Source: Paracyclopina nana (Eukaryota; Arthropoda; Copepoda; Cyclopoida; Cyclopettidae). Taken from it: a stretch of DNA of 64,000 bases. Each line of letters opens with the position of its first letter. The first letter of the stretch is position 1. The translations under genes were made by a program, and so were the position numbers. Of this stretch, positions 60,869-64,000 are shown one piece after another. A model generated the notes under the pieces. It ran no database searches, was not told the origin of the DNA, and was given only the letters and a program-made list of their open reading frames with translations. The stretch is from contig JAGUCH010000001.1 in assembly GCA_019096065.1 (NCBI GenBank), positions 6,758,001 through 6,822,000 on the forward strand, read 5' to 3'.

Positions 60869-61599
60869 TTTAGGCAACCCGGAATGAAAGGGGTTTTGGC
60901 TAGGGAATTGCGCCAGCTTTAGAGCTTCAACTATCTCTAAATTACTTTTTCTATGGCACCTATAAAAGAAACATCCACGAAAAGCCCCAATTTCAGGTTA
61001 GCTTTCTCCTAAGTGTGGGCTTATTGACAGGTTTCGCGAATCTAGCACAAAACTTGCGATAAATAATTTTTTCGTTTTTTCGCAATTCTTTTCGCTGCTG
61101 CTTGCCGCTTTCTAAGTTCACAAAGTAAATGAGCCAAAATCCTTGCTTAATGTGCCATTTCACATTCTTTGCATAGTCATTCACAAACGAGTCACCTTTC
61201 GCACGAGCTTTTGCATGGGAAAAATGAATCAGAAAATTGGTGGTCTCGCATTTATGGAAAGCCAATGCAATGCCTTCCCCAGCTCAAGTGCTCCTTTGGG
61301 GGCAGGAAAACGGACTCGGATCAGCCATTAAGGTCAACTTACTGAAGGCGCTCTGGGTATTGATAACTCTGTTTTGGCAGGCCATCTCAAAACCTAGGCC
61401 AGTCATGCGATATTTTTGTCAACGCACAAAACAGCCTCTTCTTTATTCTAGACCAACGAAAATAAACCTGATAAGGTGGCAAGCCTTGAATGTGGCTAAA
61501 AATGGGAGCGAAAGATTTTCGAGCTTCTTTATTCCTCTCAATTACGAAGCGTTTTATCAAATTGACATCAATTTCCGTCCTGCATTTTCAAGCCCATCA
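60869..61599. other. Intergenic DNA, no recognised gene
   Basis: Frames up to 121 codons (61237-61602, +) and 90 codons (60993-61265, -) are present but unrecognised and partly overlap on opposite strands. No exon chain could be built. Confidence 0.5.
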
Positions 61600-62000
61600 T
61601 AAATCATGGTCCAATCTTCTACGTCCGGAGCCTTTTCCCATTATGATGGAGCGCCGTATTGCGGCAAAGGGGGACAATTAAAATCACCAGAGAAATATCA
61701 GCGGCGCCCGAGTCGAAGACTTGGCACGCGCTACTTTTTCCCTGGTTGGGTCCCAAAAAAGCCATGCATCATTTTGTCCCAAGCGAGGAGGAAAGCGGAG
61801 TGCGCGCGCGCGCACGGATTTTCAAGCGCAAGCGAGGCCCAGCGTACGCGTGCCCGATTAAACGGGGTCGAGCTGGGACGCCCTCAAATTCAACCTGCCC
61901 GAGCTCTCCGAATTTTAGCGCTCAAGTTCGGCCCTTTGGCCGATCAGGCTCTCCTCGCTGTTGTCAATGAACCGAGCGGAGCTGTTTCAGGCTCAACTCA
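61600..62000. promoter_or_regulatory. CpG-rich segment upstream of the zinc-finger gene
   Basis: CpG dinucleotides are dense here, especially 61700-61970 (GTGCGCGCGCGCGCACGG, GCGTACGCGTGCCCG), unlike the AT-rich flanks. It lies about 1 kb upstream of the zinc-finger start codon and could be a promoter or island. A + strand frame of 164 codons (61606-62100) spans it; its length may simply reflect the GC content, because stop codons are AT-rich. Confidence 0.35.
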
Positions 62001-62345
62001 TGCACCTGCTGGCGAATACACCGTGACGCTAACCTGTCATCTCTTGGTAATTAGTGCTTCAAATGAAAAAAGTGTTGCAGTCATGAAGCGAAAGAAATAA
62101 TTATCAGTATATTAGATAATTCTTGATTTTTGAATTTTTTATTTAGAACTCGTAAAAAAGTATTTTCCGTCTAATCGTTGGGGGCGAAAGTGTTAGCATT
62201 ATTCCAAATTTAGAGGATTATTCCTGAGCATCATAAAATGTTTCGCACCTTTTGAAGAGCCCGCGATATAATAGTTCATTGGCAGATTGATTATCGAAAA
62301 AATTGAGCTCCGTTCATAATCGATCCCTCAGCGTCCCAAGCTCAC

Positions 62346-62438
62346 GCTCAAGAATAGACGAACAAGCTCGGCTTTGGCAGCAGCAGTAATATTATTATTA
62401 TTCGTGTGCTCGAGCGCTGACTCCAACGACTTGGCCAT
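62346..62438 (-). CDS. Possible first coding exon of an unrecognised gene
   Basis: On the - strand an ATG in good context (GCCATCATGG) opens MAKSLESALEHT, then four Asn and ITAAAKAELVRLFLS. A donor-like GTGAGC follows at 62345 in phase 0; without splicing the frame stops at 62328. A CAG acceptor preceded by a GTTGTTGTTG run lies just upstream. The peptide resembles no family I know, and no downstream exon was found. If real, the gene would be divergent from the zinc-finger gene. Chance is a serious alternative. Confidence 0.25.
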
Positions 62439-62916
62439 GATGGCGTCCTGAGCTGCAACAACAACAACAACACCATCAACAGTAACTATTTTTGAAGAAT
62501 CCAGCAACCATTGATCCAGCAACTTCTATGTACTCGGTAAAGTAAAACTACAGCGTAAGCCCGAAAAAACACCGCCGAAAAAGACTTCAAGATCGTTCTT
62601 TGGGATTTGGCAATCGTCATGCATGTGCCATTTTTCACGCTTTCGTTGCTTAGTTTGCTAATTCTATGATTTCTTCCAATTTAAATGTCATTGCGTGAGA
62701 GGTGTTCGAGAAATGTTTCAAGTTGATAAGCCCTAGTTATGCTAGCTGTCAAAAATTTGCTTTCTGCTCATCGATAAAATCATTGGCCAAGATCACTTAT
62801 TTCGTTGTTTACTCAGCAGCTAATTGCTTTCATTTCAGAGGGCCCGGTCGGCAGAACGCAAATGCAATGCAAAAGAAGTGATGGTGTAAAATGTCTAGAG
62901 AAACATCATCATAATA

Positions 62917-64000
62917 ATGGCCGCCAACTTTGAAAATAAGGACTGTAAAAAGTCGACAAACGGCAACAATGAGGAGAATCTTGACAACGAAACGGAGGAA
63001 GATACCGAAGATGAAGAAGAAGATTCCGAGGAGTCAGAGGACACTGAAATCGAGTTCAAAAACAGTCCTCGTAGGACCACTCGATCCTCAGTGGCTGAAG
63101 CAGCGAAAAAGGTCAAAAAGCCGATCAGAAGGCCAGCTGCAACCGCAGCACCGTCATCTAAAAAAATCGCAACGAAAAACGGCAAAAAGAAAGGTCCTCC
63201 ATCTTCGGGCAGGAAAGGAACTCCTCCTCGCAAGTCTTCCATTAACTGCCAATTGTGCTCCGAAGTGGTCGCGGATTCAAGCCTAGATGACCATCTATCA
63301 CTTGTGCACTTCAAAACCAAGTTGGCTAAATTGTTGCCTTCTCAGCCGCCCTACAAGTGTCCTAAATGTGCCTCAACTTTTTCTGACGATGACCATGACG
63401 GACTCATTTCTCACTATGGGGGCCATCATGGGCTGAATGACAAGTTCGTCGACGAGGAAATTCGTGACAAAGTGAACAACGGGGGACATAAGCAATCCTT
63501 ACGATCCTTGAGATCAGCCTCAAGGTCCTCCAGCTCGGATTCATCTGTAGAGTGCAAAATGTGTCACGTGACATTACCTGATTTGGCTAGCCTCAAGGAT
63601 CACGGCCTTGAAGTCCATTTCAAGGAGGAGATTCTCAGTAGCCTATCAAGGACGCAGCCTTTTTCTTGCCCAAATCCTCGGTGCTCAACCATGTTTAATG
63701 ACTTTGACGATTTGAGCTGTCATTTTCTAAATGATCACGATCCCATGGCTGCATTCATGACGAAAATGACTTCGTCACCCTCGAACACAACCTCAAATGG
63801 GAACGAGGATCCGGAAGAAGACGTCACAAGGCCACCAAAAGCTTGGTCAATACCGAAACCAAGGAATTACACCGAATACTGCAAACAAATAAAAACGTCC
63901 TTGAGATTAAACGACGGTCGAACCGCCGAGGCTGAGGATGACAGATCTGTTAAGTGCGTTTGCGGCAAGGTTATCCGGGTGAACTTCCGGTTCAACTGGC
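62917..64000 (+). CDS. C2H2 zinc-finger protein, N-terminal 361 residues (cut by right edge)
   Basis: The frame is open from the ATG at 62917 (ATAATGGCC) to the end of the window. Order: a strongly acidic segment (about 17-47), a basic and Pro/Ser-rich segment (about 51-107, KKVKKPIRRP, GKKKGPP) that could bind DNA or act as a nuclear signal, and four finger-like motifs. The ligands are C111/C114/H126/H131, C148/C151/H166/H170-171, C213/C216/H229/H234 and C251/C256/H269/H274. A fifth cysteine motif (KCVCGK, C347/C349) begins near the edge. Fingers 1-2 and 3-4 look like a duplicated module. The usual TGEKP linkers are absent and the spacing is loose, so this is not a KRAB- or polydactyl-type array. 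It is probably a nuclear DNA- or chromatin-binding protein; the target is unknown. An acceptor-like TTTCATTTCAG ending at 62839 suggests a 5' UTR intron upstream. Confidence 0.85.
   Translation, partial: MAANFENKDCKKSTNGNNEENLDNETEEDTEDEEEDSEESEDTEIEFKNSPRRTTRSSVAEAAKKVKKPIRRPAATAAPSSKKIATKNGKKKGPPSSGRKGTPPRKSSINCQLCSEVVADSSLDDHLSLVHFKTKLAKLLPSQPPYKCPKCASTFSDDDHDGLISHYGGHHGLNDKFVDEEIRDKVNNGGHKQSLRSLRSASRSSSSDSSVECKMCHVTLPDLASLKDHGLEVHFKEEILSSLSRTQPFSCPNPRCSTMFNDFDDLSCHFLNDHDPMAAFMTKMTSSPSNTTSNGNEDPEEDVTRPPKAWSIPKPRNYTEYCKQIKTSLRLNDGRTAEAEDDRSVKCVCGKVIRVNFRFNW

Noticed and set aside
61606..62100. 164-codon + strand frame
   Set aside because: It lies in CpG-rich DNA where stop codons are rarer, has low-complexity Arg/Ala composition and matches no family. 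A coding role is not supported.
62895..63320. 141-codon - strand frame opposite the zinc-finger exon
   Set aside because: It is the antisense shadow of the acidic and basic repeats of the zinc-finger protein; its Ser-rich run mirrors the Glu/Asp codons.

Overview
The window looks like nuclear DNA of an animal, most probably a non-insect arthropod such as a crustacean. The reasons are GT-AG introns in conserved genes, an invertebrate class-1 transmembrane semaphorin closest in my memory to insect Sema-1a, a small lipid-anchored DOMON protein of a kind common in arthropods, and a long C2H2 zinc-finger exon. The DNA is AT-rich and mostly non-coding. There is no operon structure and there are no bacterial features. 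The species assignment is inference.

Three protein genes can be supported. (1) A DOMON-domain gene on the + strand (14429-15147, two recognised exons, 5' end unresolved). (2) A Sema-1a-like gene on the - strand. It has 15 coding exons between 38821 and 16629 whose phases join without conflict into a 796-residue protein: signal peptide, sema domain, PSI domain, one membrane helix and a cytoplasmic tail. Its first intron is 13.9 kb. (3) A zinc-finger gene on the + strand that starts at 62917 and runs off the right edge. Genes 1 and 2 converge, with their 3' ends about 1.5 kb apart.

Much of the remaining recognisable content is repeat DNA. At 8.63-9.42 kb there is a foldback-like element. At 13.15-13.34 kb there is a hairpin MITE, followed by a tRNA-like sequence at 13.65 kb. 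Inside semaphorin intron 1 there is a 480-bp hAT-type MITE (25857-26336) with a perfect 8-bp target duplication, and two adjacent inverted-repeat units lie at 32.46-32.75 kb. At 58.4-60.9 kb a composite element carries about ten direct copies of a ~179-bp repeat plus one inverted copy, bracketed by inverted 10-bp minisatellites.

Long stretches (1-8.6 kb, 38.8-58.4 kb and most of the large intron) hold only short open frames of the size expected by chance. I saw no transposase or reverse transcriptase, no viral gene, no CRISPR array and no toxin gene. I did not find a clear new multi-gene system. The most unusual structures are the two composite repeat elements and the duplicated two-finger module of the zinc-finger protein.
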